Source: Lophius americanus | Lineage: Eukaryota > Chordata > Actinopteri > Lophiiformes > Lophiidae | Length of the DNA: 64,000 nt | Assembly: GCA_037951165.1 (NCBI GenBank) | Contig: JBBDHG010000051.1 | Coordinates: 9,797,001 to 9,861,000 of the forward strand | Direction of reading: 5' to 3' | In this document: piece by piece, positions 48,446 through 59,170 of the stretch | How the letters are laid out: each line of letters begins with the position of its first letter | How positions within the stretch are numbered: the first letter of the stretch is position 1 | The notes under the pieces: generated by a model | What the model was told of the DNA's origin: nothing | The model's input: the letters and a program-made list of their open reading frames with translations, nothing else | Databases searched by the model: none | Made by a program: the position numbers and the translations under genes

Positions 48446-49069
48446 TAAAAACCTGTGGTGAGAGTGGGTGTGTGTGACAGCGTGAACATCTTCCAAAGAC
48501 AGATGTAGCTCCATATGAGGGGTAGACCACTATCCCACTGGATGACATCATCTGAAGCTTCCACATCCATGAGGAGGATTACTGTCCCAACAATATGATG
48601 ATTTATATGGTGCATAATCACAACAAATGTTATTTTGGGGGGATTTTGGGGTGAAACTGGAAAATCCAGCAGAAAACCCACGCAGACATGTGGAGAACAT
48701 GCAAACGACACACATTTCCACTTATTTAGCACGTTTAATGACTCAACTCAAGATTAAGTCTCAGTGACGGAGGTTAAAAGTTAAAACACCATGTACTCAG
48801 AAGTGATCCTGAAGTTGAATCTCTCTGAAACATAATAGGTCTAGGCTGAAAAGTCCATTTCAATTTCATTAAACTGAACACGTAACCACCCGCTCCACCT
48901 ATTTTCATTAAGTTGCTTTTGTGTAATAAGACAAAATCGCATGTAGACACAAAACTCACACTTGTCAACAAAAACGGGATTAAGAAGTGGAATTTGCGCC
49001 AACGCGTCACAGTTCTGGAGATTTGTGTCATAGAGATTTTTCAATCGGAGCAAAAGAAAATCTAATTTC

Positions 49070-49265
49070 ACTGTTCACACCCACACCTAGGGGCAATTTT
49101 AGTGTGACCAATTCACCTGTAACACATGTTTTTGGACTGTGGGAGGAAGCCAGAGTTCCCAGAGAGAAACCACCCAGACACAGGGAGAACCGGCAGACGT
49201 GGATTCGAACCCGGTACATTCTTGCTGTGAGGCAAGAAGGAACCATGCCTCACTGCTTCAACTAT
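49070..49265 (-). mobile_element. Common teleost interspersed repeat with tRNA-like head
   Basis: On the minus strand the order is a tRNA-like head with B-box (GTACCGGGTTCGAATCC), then a TCTCCCTGTGTCTGGGTGG segment, GGCTTCCTCCCACAGTCC, AAAAACATGTGTTACAGG and AAATTGCCCCTAGGTG. This is the most complete 5' half in the window. The B-box suggests a SINE amplified by pol III. Confidence 0.75.
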
Positions 49266-49499
49266 TGATTTAGGTTATTGATAAAGGGTTAAAATGTAGA
49301 TTAGGCATGACTTTATTCTTTTGACACAGAGTCATGTCAGATGTCCCGGCCCCCCAGGGAACATCTGAAGGATACATTGTCAGAGGAAGTGAATAGATGT
49401 TATGAGAAAATCTTTTCCTAAGATTTTTTTCAAGCCAAGTATTAACTTTAGATTTATCTCCACTCTCTAATGAACCATACAGTGAAGGACAAGAGAGAT

Positions 49500-49690
49500 A
49501 ATATTTTTTGAGAAGACTCGTCCTTAAGAGAGCAGGAGGCGAACTGAAGGATCTTCCATGAGTCTGCAGTGGCATCAGCCACCTTTCATGGTCTGGTCTG
49601 CCGGGGCAGCAGCATCTCAATAGCTGAGAGGAAGAGACTGAACATGCTGGTTAGTGAGAGCCAACTCTATCTGGGTCGTGTGATAAACAC
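49500..49690 (+). mobile_element. Non-LTR retrotransposon, C-terminal ORF fragment
   Basis: The plus strand encodes VASATFHGLVCRGSSIS, then IAERKRLNMLVSES, matching a conserved post-RT segment of fish LINE proteins. The ORF is lost on both sides. Confidence 0.65.
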
Positions 49691-50446
49691 AACCTGCTTT
49701 AATTTTGGTATTTTGTGTATTTTTGTGGGTCTTTTAGCTCTCCTTGGCTAGTTCTAAGAAGTATTTTCAATCAGATTGGTCTTACCCTATCGGCAGAATT
49801 GTTAATGCAGAATTGTAATGCAAGACAATGTGACTATATCGACTATATTTGAGAACTATATCTACGATATCTGAGGACATGGGGCTTCTTTCTAGTGTGG
49901 CTGTTCTGCAGTGAACATACAATGTCCACATATCCCTTAGGCTTCAAAACAGGATAGTGGCGGACTGAGATTGAACCTGCGAGCGAGCTACGATGTTCCC
50001 TAAAAACTTCCTGTTAAATTAACCACCCTGTTTATATTCCAAGACCTTCAACAATCACAGAAAATTCAGAAAGGTACTTCCACAGTTGTAGAAATAAAGG
50101 GTCCGGTTCGGTGTCTGTAAATGAGGTGGTCCCAAAACAAGAACAACCAAAAGACACAGGCTGAATATATGTTTAAGAATGAAAATACTTCATGTCTATG
50201 AACATGTTGAGATTAGTGTCTGCTGACAGAACTGGAACACTCCTATTTACTCTAACAGCGCTCACACAAACCCAGCTGGACAGTCAGTCGAAGTAGATCC
50301 AGCAGAGATGGTGGAGTTCATCACCAGCATCTCAGCGCCTCACTCTGGTGACATAAATGACCTCAGGCGTGATAATGAGACATGACACTTTGAACTCGTT
50401 GCACTGAGCTGGGCTTCAGAGATTCTCTGTGTGAATGTGTGTCTGT

Positions 50447-50529
50447 GCACATTTTGCACATTTTGCACATTTTGCACATTTTGCACATTTTGCACATTTT
50501 GCACATTTTGCACATTTTGCACATTTGCA
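50447..50529 (+). repeat. 9-bp tandem repeat (GCACATTTT)
   Basis: Nine consecutive GCACATTTT units, essentially identical, the last ending GCACATTTG. Because 9 is divisible by 3, all frames remain open across it. Confidence 0.95.
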
Positions 50530-50686
50530 GGCAACGTCTGGCAGACACTAAGATCTGATGTTAATAATTTTGTTTTTAAATACATATTACATTTTGTGCT
50601 GACTCATGTACTATTGCTCTCCGCTGCAGTGTTTGTGCGGTATAGAGAGAGAAACGTCAGAATAAGAGCCAGTGATGAGTTTAAGC

Positions 50687-50885
50687 AAGGTTAAGGTTAA
50701 CGTTAAGGTTAACGTTAAGGTTAACGTTAAGGTTAAGGTTAACGTTAAGGTTAAGGTTAACGTTAAGGTTAAGGTTAACATTAAGGTTAAGGTTAACGTT
50801 AAGGTTAAGGTTAAAGTTAAGGTTAAGGTTAACGTTAAGGTTAAGGTTATCGTTAAGGTTAAGGTTAACGTTAAGGTTAGGGTTT
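50687..50885 (+). repeat. Telomere-like hexamer array (GGTTAA/CGTTAA)
   Basis: About 33 hexamers of AAGGTT, punctuated at regular intervals by AACGTT, giving 12- and 18-bp super-units. The right end reads AAGGTTAGGGTTTT, containing one exact vertebrate telomeric TTAGGG. Apparent long frames (Leu-Thr or Lys-Val repeats) are by-products. Confidence 0.95.
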
Positions 50886-50974
50886 TCAGCGCAGACACAA
50901 TGCAGTATAAACAAGACTAGCTGTAATTATATCTCTTAAAAGTAATGGAATCGTGATCGCCGCCGCACATCCTT

Positions 50975-51620
50975 CGTGTTAGCGTGATAACTCAAAAACT
51001 ATTTCATGGATCATTATCTTATTTTAGACCTACATGGACCCTAGTACAAGGAAGAACTTGAGTGTTTTGGGGAAAGTCCAGTTGTATATTTCTAAAAAGG
51101 GGCAGTTTTATCTCCAAAATTGTCAGGCCATCATTTTTCATATGGTCCAACTTAGTCCTAATGTGATGCATATGAATCAACTGGATGAGATCCATCCTGT
51201 ATACATTGTGATTTACCCTAATAGTTCAAATTTACTCACCTTTATTTAGTCCAAATGTGGTGCATTGCAATTGACTGGAGGAGATCTAGCATGTTGTATT
51301 TCATTGTAGAAGTTCAAAACTGACCCACTAGGGGGAGCTTCATTTTTTTATTTTTACGAAAAACACTGTTTTCCAGGTCTACCTCAAAACTATGTCATGG
51401 AATTTTATGCCTAAATAGACCATAGAACACTGAAGAACTGGGTAGATTTAGGGAAAGTTGGGTCGTATATTTCTGAAACTAGAGGGACCTTTGTCTCTAA
51501 AGGGATTGGGCTATAATTTCTCAATCATTGATCCAATTTAATCAAAATGTGTTCCATATGAATCGACTCTTGGAGATAGATCCTGTTTATATCATATTCT
51601 ACACATATTTTAATATAATA
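50975..51620 (-). repeat. Dispersed repeat U1, two units in tandem (reverse)
   Basis: Two successive units in the same orientation, about 50980-51205 and 51370-51590. Each has a reverse-complement GAGTTATCA or related box, GGAAGAAC or GAAGAACTGGG, a GTATATTTCT block, a TTTGTCTC or TTTATCTCC block, then ATATGAATC(A/G)ACT and GAGAT(C/A)GATCC-like blocks. A CACTAGGGGGAGC box lies between the units. Confidence 0.6.
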
Positions 51621-52399
51621 CTTCATGTTTTACTCACTTTGGGTTGCTTTTTTTTTAAACTAAAAATACTGTAGAAATAACTTATTTATATATAATACCA
51701 TATTTATATATAAAATACAATTTTAATATAAAATGTCATTCTATTCAGCCTTTATTTACTGTTTTAATCAAAACCTGCTTGTGTCTACTAAACACTGAAA
51801 AACCATTTCAAGCACAAAAATAACTGATCAATCTATTGGAGAAAGGACAAAATCATCTTAGAGAAGATGTAATTCGTCTGAATCTTGTTGAATGCAAAAA
51901 CCATCAACAGTGAATTCAAGCAGATTCAGAAAAGCCTTCTTGAACTTGATGATTTTGCAGTGTATATTAAGAACCTGGCCAACAGAGGGAGTATATCAGT
52001 CTTGAGTTAAATCCACTAAGAATGAACTCATATGGTGGCAGATAGATCAGTAAATATGCAGAATGAATATCTCAGAATATTCATCAGCACCTCTGGGTTA
52101 AATCCTCCAGCATGAATAAGAATATTAGAGATGGATTAACCTCTGAGGTAGGAAGACATGCGGGTTCAGGCCGCTCATCAGCTGGAAAATTAAGATTACT
52201 TAATGAAAAAGGTCAAGAAGGTTCAAAGCAAAGCCAGAAAATCTCTGGGTTGCGTGTTTGTAATGAGTGGAAGAATCTGAGACTCATAATAATTGCAGTG
52301 GCTCCTCACGGAAAGGAGGTTCTGGGTCCAAATCCAAACTTCTCTGTTCAGAGTTTACATGTGATCCAGCAATAATGGTTAATAGGTGCCTCAAAATGT

Positions 52400-52505
52400 C
52401 CTTAAAGATGTGAGGATGAATGCCGGTTTGTCTCTGGTTATATCACGCTTCCCAACCAATGTCAGCTGGAAGAAGATCCAGACCCGGAAAAGATGAAGAA
52501 CCATA
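52400..52505 (+). mobile_element. Common teleost interspersed repeat, fragment
   Basis: GGTTTGTCTCTGG, TCCCAACCAATGTCAGCTGG and AAGAAGATCCAGACCC correspond to the family's 3' half. Confidence 0.45.
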
Positions 52506-52969
52506 GAAAATAAATGCATGTATGAGTTCTGGTGAATGAAACAAAACACAGAAAAGATTGAAATTAACCAAAATATTAGTCACATGTCATCAACAAGACA
52601 TAGACTCTAGTCTTCTAGAAAACTACATCTTCATTCAAATATGACCTCTCCCTTCTTTTACAAACCCGGGCTTTTTAGCACCATCTGCTGGTTGAACGAC
52701 TTCTTTCGGAAAATGTGTCCTCATCTGTTGGCCGCCTCTAGCTCACATTTGGTGAAGTGATGGTGTCATGGAAACGTGTAAAATGGATCAACGGGTCTGC
52801 GTGACTGGAACAGAATAGGCAGGTTAGAGCTGCAGAAATGTTAGAGGTTAATACAATGAAAACAGAATATTTCTATCGAGAAGAGGAAATATTTTTAAAC
52901 AGATTAACAAGAGCAGAAAGAGCTATAAAGGCATACTCGTAGTAAACAATAATCAGTGCTGTTTCTTTA

Positions 52970-53655
52970 AGAGCGACAGAAGAGACACTAGAGTCACAGT
53001 TCATCCCAGAGGCACTAGAGCCACGTCATTAGATCAGAGGGACTGTGGAGCCACAGCATTACATCACAGAGGCCATTACATCAGAGAGGGACCGGAGCCA
53101 CGGCAACGAGTCACAGAGGCTATTACATCACAGGGGCACTAGAGCCACGTCATTACTTCACAGAGGTACTAGAGCAGAAGCATCGTCACAGAAAGAGGTA
53201 CTTACTAGAGCCACAACATTACGCCACAGAGGTACTAGAGCAGAAGCATCGTCACAGAAAGAAGTACTTACTAGAGCCACAACATTACGCCACAGAGGTA
53301 CTAGAGCAGAAGCAACGTCACAGAAAGAGGTACTTACTAGAGCCACAACATTACGCCACAGAGGTACTAGAGCAGAAGCATCGTCACAGAAAGAGGTACT
53401 TACTAGAGCCACAACATTACGCCACAGAGGTACTAGAGCAGAAGCATCGTCACAGAAAGAGGTACTTACTAGAGCCACAACATTACGCCACAGAGGTACT
53501 AGAGCAGAAGCATCGTCACAGAAAGAGGTACTTACTAGAGCCACAACATTACGCCACAGAGGTACTAGAGCAGAAGCCTCGTCACAGAAAGAGGTACTAG
53601 AGCCATGGCATTACGTCACAGAGGAGATTATGTCACAGAGGCATTGGACGTCATT
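52970..53655 (+). repeat. 66-bp minisatellite with degenerate flanking units
   Basis: Core of seven 66-bp units. The word AGAGCAGAAGC starts at 53170, 53236, 53302, 53368, 53434, 53500 and 53566. Each unit is composite: a half-unit with CACAACATTACGCCACAGAGG and one with GCATCGTCACAGAAAGAGG, each starting TACTAGAG. Both sides (52970-53155 and 53595-53655) carry older degenerate 30-35-bp monomers of the GAGCCACRNCATTACNTCACAGAGG type. The unit length is a multiple of 3, so a 230-codon frame stays open. I consider that frame fortuitous. Confidence 0.93.
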
Positions 53656-54071
53656 TCATCTCAGTGTCATTGTCATTCAGCCACATACACATTATAAAGT
53701 CGAGCGAGATGTTGTGTCTCATGGACCAGTAAGATAAAACATACATCATAACACAGGCTATTGACAAAATGATAATGAAAGTAGTTCTTTCTCTATGTTT
53801 TCACTTGTAATGCTCACTTGGTTGTGTTTGCTGCAGTGGTTGACTGTAATTAAATCATTGCTGGTACAACATTTTTACTAAAGTATGGGATTTAAATACA
53901 GATTTGAGGTCATTGTTCTTTACCTGCTGTCCAGTGAAACCCTTCAACTTCAAATATGCTGATTCTGAATGTTTATAAAATGAAGAATTAAGCTTTATTT
54001 TATGGGTTTAAAATACTTTTACACCTAAAGCTAATTAAACATTTTACAAGGCATCTTAGATTATCTGAATA

Positions 54072-54076
<5 letters not shown>

Positions 54077-54148
<72 letters not shown>
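54077..54148. repeat. (TA)36 microsatellite
   Basis: 72 bp of uninterrupted TA, 580 bp upstream of the candidate signal-peptide exon region. Self-complementary and prone to cruciform formation and assembly error. Confidence 0.97.
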
Positions 54149-54154
<6 letters not shown>

Positions 54155-54579
54155 CATGCAGTACTCCAGAATTGCCGCTAGGGGTACCCGTGACACCATT
54201 TGATGAATCACAGTCCCACCTGTTGTTTTTATTGATGGTTAACGATAAAACAAACAGTCATTAAGCAAATATTGAGAAAAATTATTAAGTGAACATTGTA
54301 ACATATTTATGACAAATAAATGAGGTGAAATGTATTTTTAAATATGTCATTAAAAGTGAAAGCCAAGGCTTGGCGAGCTATGCTTTGCGCACACATTTAC
54401 TTTTACATGAAGAAAGTTTACACCAAGGAATATAATGATATAGTAGTTTATTTCTTAGGACAAAGAATTAGATCACATGGTGGAATTTTACTTTTTGAAC
54501 TGAAAATAACACCAGCCTGCAGATCAGGACACCTTGCAGCACCCTAAGATGTGAGATTAACTAAACTGATGACGAGTCT

Positions 54580-54729
54580 TCATATTTAAAGACATTTTAT
54601 ATTCAGTTCAGCTTCTTTCCAATCAGAAAGTAGCAGAGAGTTTATGGATACTGGGGGAGAGAGGGGAGGAGAGAGGGTGAGAGCTGGTCTTCTCCCAGCC
54701 CACTGCTGCAAGAGTGCACCACAATCACT
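54580..54729 (+). promoter_or_regulatory. Candidate promoter/5' leader of signal-peptide gene
   Basis: Contains TATA-like words (ATATTTAAAG at about 54580, TTTTATATTC at about 54594) and a purine-rich leader GGGGGAGAGAGGGGAGG. An in-frame TAG at 54631 closes the frame upstream of the start. An out-of-frame ATG at 54645 opens a short uORF reading over the start codon. Promoter function is inferred. Confidence 0.35.
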
Positions 54730-54802
54730 ATGGCTCTAGCTGCAAGCAGGACGATCTTGGCACTATTCGTCACCTTTTGTGCATCAGGATGCGGATGGGC
54801 AG
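54730..54802 (+). CDS. Candidate first coding exon, signal peptide (gene unidentified)
   Basis: ATG in a strong context (A at -3, G at +4) opens 24 codons that read as a textbook signal peptide: a short positively charged start MALAASR, a hydrophobic core TILALFVTF and a small-residue, Cys/Gly-containing end CASGCGWA. The frame then meets a GT donor (GTAGTAA) after the first base of a codon. Phase 1 is usual for exons that join a leader to an extracellular domain. An in-frame stop upstream at 54631 supports this ATG as the start. No following exon was recognised before 64000, so the product is unknown; a secreted or type I membrane protein is inferred. The gene would be divergent from otoferlin with 8.2 kb between start codons. 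The alternative is a chance ORF. Confidence 0.55.
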
Positions 54803-55018
54803 GTAGTAAAATTCTTTTTTTTAAACTTTGCAATGCGCAGACACACCGTTTGCACAAATGAGTTGCTTATTTCTGTTGCTCTCTTCCCCCCTTTTTTGTT
54901 TGATGCAAAAGTTTTTTCACTGAGTTTTGTGCAGAACATTGTTTTTCATTGCAAACATGATACAAATATGCAGCCAAACTAAATTTGATCCTGTGAAGGA
55001 AGAGGGAACTGCTAAATG

Positions 55019-55066
55019 CATGTGTGCGCGCGAGCACACGCCTTTCTGCGCGTGAGCGCATTTTCA
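55019..55066. repeat. Alternating purine-pyrimidine tract
   Basis: GCATGTGTGCGCGCGAGCAC followed closely by CTGCGCGTGAGCGCATTTT. Two CG/TG-rich alternating runs with partial inverted symmetry, potentially Z-DNA-forming, 220 bp inside the putative first intron. Confidence 0.6.
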
Positions 55067-56007
55067 CGAATCACTATATTTTCTGCAGATGCTATTTTAA
55101 TGAGAAATAACGGGGTGAACTGTAATTACAATTTACTCATGGTGCACCAGAGGCTTTAATTCAGTGTATTGAAACTGTGAAAGAATTGTCTTTAATCACA
55201 GCAAAACCAGAGAAAATAGTGTTCGTGGAGAGTTTTATGAGCGTGGAACAAGTCTCGCCTCATGCAGGAGTTTTCTCCAGCAGTGATACATGATGGACTG
55301 ATGATATATGTCATGAAATAAAACTTTCTTTTGTCTAAATGAGTGACTAATCTGGCGGATGGTGACGCGTGACCCTCCTCTAAAAGTCAGTTCATGGGAG
55401 AATAGAAGTGGTTTCTGTCAGCCTCCCTCTGGATTCAACTCTTCTGGCTTGAATGTCAAGCATCAACTATTATGGACGGATGGTTGAGAACCCATGTCAC
55501 CCACAGCCAAAAGTGATAAAAACGAGCCAAGGCGATTTGTAATCAACATTTTTTCATTTAATATATTATCTTCATCAAATGGAATTTGATGAAAATATTT
55601 TTCCAGACCATAACATGCATGTTTTCTCAAGCTTCTTTACCCTTTAATGCCCTCACCAAGAATAAAAAAACTATGGGGAAATTATTTGTTTGCATATATG
55701 ATTTCATTTATTAATTAAATATCTCACTCTACTCTAATTTCATATAAAATGACATGATCAGAAAAGTCCGACTTTCATGGAAATAAGTTTATTCTAGTTA
55801 CATTAGGTCACCGTTACTACCTTCATCATAAAGTAAAATATCCTAACCATTTTGGAAAATCATGTTCTTAAGAAATGTTTTAACCCTTTTTTTGTTTAAA
55901 TCAAGTTAAATAATTCTGTTAAGTGAATAATCACATCCTTTAATATGCCCAAAATATACTTATTATCTACTACTTATTGAGCAGGACTTTCTCATTAGTT
56001 ATCGTTA

Positions 56008-56130
56008 GTGGCTCATCCTTGGGGGGTCCTTTCACTCGTGGTGTCCCCCACAGCTGCAACCTTGGCCCCTTACTCTTTAGTATATACATGCTGCCACGGG
56101 GCTTTGTTATAAACCGGCTCGGTCAGGTGG
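56008..56130 (+). mobile_element. Non-LTR retrotransposon RT fragment (GVPQGSVLGP motif)
   Basis: The plus strand reads TRGVPHSCNLGPLLFSIYML, then PRGFVINRLG. It matches the fish LINE consensus GVPQGSVLGPLLFSIYMLPLG that precedes the catalytic YADD. The YADD part is missing. Confidence 0.75.
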
Positions 56131-57287
56131 CAGATATTTTTTAATAAGAAGTAGTGACTCAAAATTTGCTGAACAAAACAGCTGAGCGGAACATTAAAGG
56201 AATTAAAGAAGCAATTCACCCAGAAATTGAACTTGAGTTATTTCCTAACAAATTCAATTCATTAGAAGTTCATTAGTCTGCAATATTTAATTGGAGATAG
56301 CCAGACAGCATAAGAGCATCAGATGAATAATATGTCTCCCTCTGTTTCCTGAGTGAGACTCAGGACCGAATGCAGCTCTGCCAAGGCCTAACATTCCCAT
56401 TTATTAACAAGCTCCATCCAAACTCAAACTCACAGCCCAGTAACAGACCACCGTTTAAATGTGGTGGATCTGGATTTTTATACGAATCTTCACTAATACT
56501 TTCATACATAGCAATATCCTACATATGCCTGATGTTTAATCTACATCCATTGATTATCTACTGTGATTTGATTTTTTTTTTTGAAAAAAAGAGCTATTGC
56601 GCAATAACAAAGAGGATAAGAAAATAAATCCCGGATTTTCCCTTTTATTGACATCCACACCAAAATTGAATTAAAACAATATAGAAATCCTTGCCATACA
56701 ATTAATGGGCTCCTTTCCGGCCCAATATCAATCCTCTCACCAGGCCCTTAAACAAATTTATTATGCAGTTTTTGCTTCAACCTGTTCACCATCTGACCAA
56801 CCAACGTACCAACCGACAACCACCCACTGAACAAAAACGTACTCCAGATCACTAGCACATAAGCCGTTCAAAAATAGGTGATTACTGGTTGTCTGGAAAA
56901 TCTGCTAGCTGTCCAAAGCTGATCCAGAATGAAAGGTTTTATATGAGGTTGTAGGTAGTGGCCATGACATGATACAGCTTTGACATCATTGTCCGTGTCA
57001 GGAAGTCCCTAGAAGATAAAGGATTTTGAGAAGAATTCATTTGCACCCTTTAAAACCTGAATCTCCCTGAGCGTCCAAGCCAAAGACATCAGCATACATC
57101 CCATTTGAGGAACATGCACCTGTATATCCCTCTGTCACCAAGATATACAGGGATTGGCTTTTTGTCTTTGCTACACCTCCAGCCCCTTATTATACAAGTC
57201 ATTCACTTCTGCATCTGCTTATGGAAGCCATTTTCTTAATACATTTTGTTGAAATATGTACTTCCAGTATCTCATACTTTAAAACGT

Positions 57288-57450
57288 TCCACTAAGAGAA
57301 CATCAGACCCACGGTCAAACATAGATGTGGCAGTGGAATGTTTTGGAGATGCTTTTCTGTTTCAGGACCAGGACAACTCTCTAGCACGAGATTCTGTTAG
57401 AGAATGTCAGGTCATCAGTCAGTGAGTTACAGCTCACCTGAAGTCCACTC
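57288..57450 (+). mobile_element. Tc1-like family 2, central fragment
   Basis: CCACGGTCAAACATAGATG, then GTGGCAGTGGAATGTTTTGG, GATGCTTTTCTGTTTCAGG and ACCAGGACAACTCT. This is the plus-strand equivalent of the KHGGGS-to-SGPG region of the transposase. Confidence 0.7.
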
Positions 57451-58189
57451 TCAACCCTCTCCTGTAGCACTAATAGATGATATCGATGACGTATGCAGAG
57501 ATTGCAGGTTCATAGTTTTCTTGTTTTAAGTTATAAATGGAGAATTTCCACATTAAAACTCTTTTCATGCCTCTTTGTTGTGATATGAGGTGAACATTAT
57601 CCCAGACCCAGAAAGTTTCCCTTCAAGCTGTTGGTGCGTTGTGGCTTGTTGACCTTCTTCAGATGGGTTACGAACACTTTTAGCTTAGAGGCTAGACAGA
57701 CTTTCAGCTGAACAACAGATTTAAATGGCATCGAGCATTAGTTTGGGGCTTTGGGAGACTTTTCTTCGTCTGCTCAGGAGAACGCTGCAACATTGTTTTC
57801 CTTTGAAGCTTCAGAAATATATTGCAGACTAGGTACTTTTGAGTGCATAATAACCAAATTTTGAATTTAATGAATTCGGCAAAAAACCTCAGAGAAAAAA
57901 GCTCACATTCTCCAGATGGGGAAAATATTCAAAATATCTAAAGTGCAGTAAAGTTTAAGCAGGATGTGAACCTTTCTGGCAGAGTTTAAGAACCACCTTT
58001 TCTTTTTCTCCTCTTGTTTTCTTAGGTTTAATCGGAGCACTTATATTGTCAGTCGATCTTTAAGTCTCTATACGTCTCCTCCAATGCGAGCCCTTAGTCC
58101 ATTACGTCATCGCTCTCTGTGAATACAGGCAGCTGCTATGTGTTGTGGTCTCCCTCTGATTCATTTTCCATCTTAAAAAAAGTTCTTTC

Positions 58190-58825
58190 ATGCAAATCTT
58201 CTGCAGCTTTCCCTCTTTATATCTAGTCACACCTGGGAGCTACTTGATACGGCTGCAGTTCATTGCTGCGAGCCACCGTGCAGCTCCTTTGGATTTAAGC
58301 TCCTTCCTCAAGGCGATTCTAAACAGTAGTTGGGGCAGAAAAGGGCGTCACACCTCACTTTCCTCCACCCTGATGTCACCACTTTGTCAGTCTGAGCTTC
58401 TTCACGTGGTGGATAAAATTGGGCCTGAGGGACGCGACGGCGGGAGCAGTGTGCAAGTAGAAAGAACAGAAACATTGTGTAGTCGGATAATAAATAATGT
58501 CGACTTCTTGCATGCAATCACAGTCCATCAACTCCTGGAAAGTGTGAGCGTAATTGGGGCAAAGAGAAGGAGCGAAAAGAGGGGATCGTGTCCTCGCAGG
58601 CCAGTAGAATTTAATTTCTCTGCTCAACTTAACATCCAAACGGCTCATGACAGATATCGCAGAAAACATTTTTTTTTAACATTGGGAAAATATGGCATAT
58701 TAAAGAGCAGGCAGGAAGAAATGTTTCTAAAGTTTCCCACTACACTGAGTATCTTTGATCAAATGACATATTTACTGCCCCCCCAACCCACCTGCAGCCT
58801 GTCTGCCTGTCAAGCCAACCAGTGA
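58190..58825 (+). other. 211-codon open frame, unrecognised
   Basis: A 636-bp frame, one of the two longest in the window, beginning MQIFCSFPSLYLVTPGSYL. There is no recognisable domain, no repeat and no good hydrophobic anchor. It is polar in the middle (GAKRRSEKRGSCPRRP) and ends with a stop at 58825. The ATG context is poor (T at -3, C at +4). It could be part of an exon of the divergent gene, a lineage-specific gene or, most likely, a chance frame. Its length relative to background makes it worth a conservation check. Confidence 0.2.
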
Positions 58826-59170
58826 TGGTATGTCTCGTGCGATGATGTCATCTATGGGCCAGGAACACATCTGTCACAGCCTTATAGATGTCAGCAGCCT
58901 GTTCATAGCTGGTGTTAACATCCATCAGGGGTGAGATGATCACGAAAGGACGGCGGTGGTTCACACCTGGCTGTTATATTGTGACTCCACGTGCATTTTA
59001 AGTCACGAAAATTGAGGCTCAACATGCAAATGGTGTTGTGAAAAATAATTGGATCCCGTCCTGGTTGCTTTTATATTTTCTTTCTCAGACTAAAATATGT
59101 CGGACCTTCAAACTAAATTATATTTATGAAGGAAAAAGGTTATCCTGTACCTAAAATATGAACTAAATTC

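Larger units (their letters stand above)
46881..54629. other. Intergenic region between divergent starts
   Basis: Between the otoferlin 5' region and the candidate signal-peptide exon. It holds Tc1-like, LINE and SINE fragments and five tandem arrays, listed separately. I could assign nothing in 46900-47220, 47350-47890, 48725-49060, 49690-50440, 51630-52390, 53660-54070 and 54150-54580. Confidence 0.75.

Noticed and set aside
49195..49262. A second tRNA gene
   Set aside because: Only the B-box half is tRNA-like; it continues into the common teleost interspersed repeat.
50611..50920. Long Leu-Thr, Lys-Val and Asn-Leu repeat frames
   Set aside because: All three come from the same hexamer array; a 6-bp repeat without stop triplets is open in many frames.
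50447..53655. CRISPR-like arrays
   Set aside because: Repeats are contiguous without unique spacers, no cas-like genes exist, and the DNA is vertebrate.
53045..53737. 230-codon frame rich in HRGTRAEASSQKEV repeats
   Set aside because: It is the 66-bp minisatellite read in one of several open frames; the opposite strand is open as well, and there is no start context or splice support.
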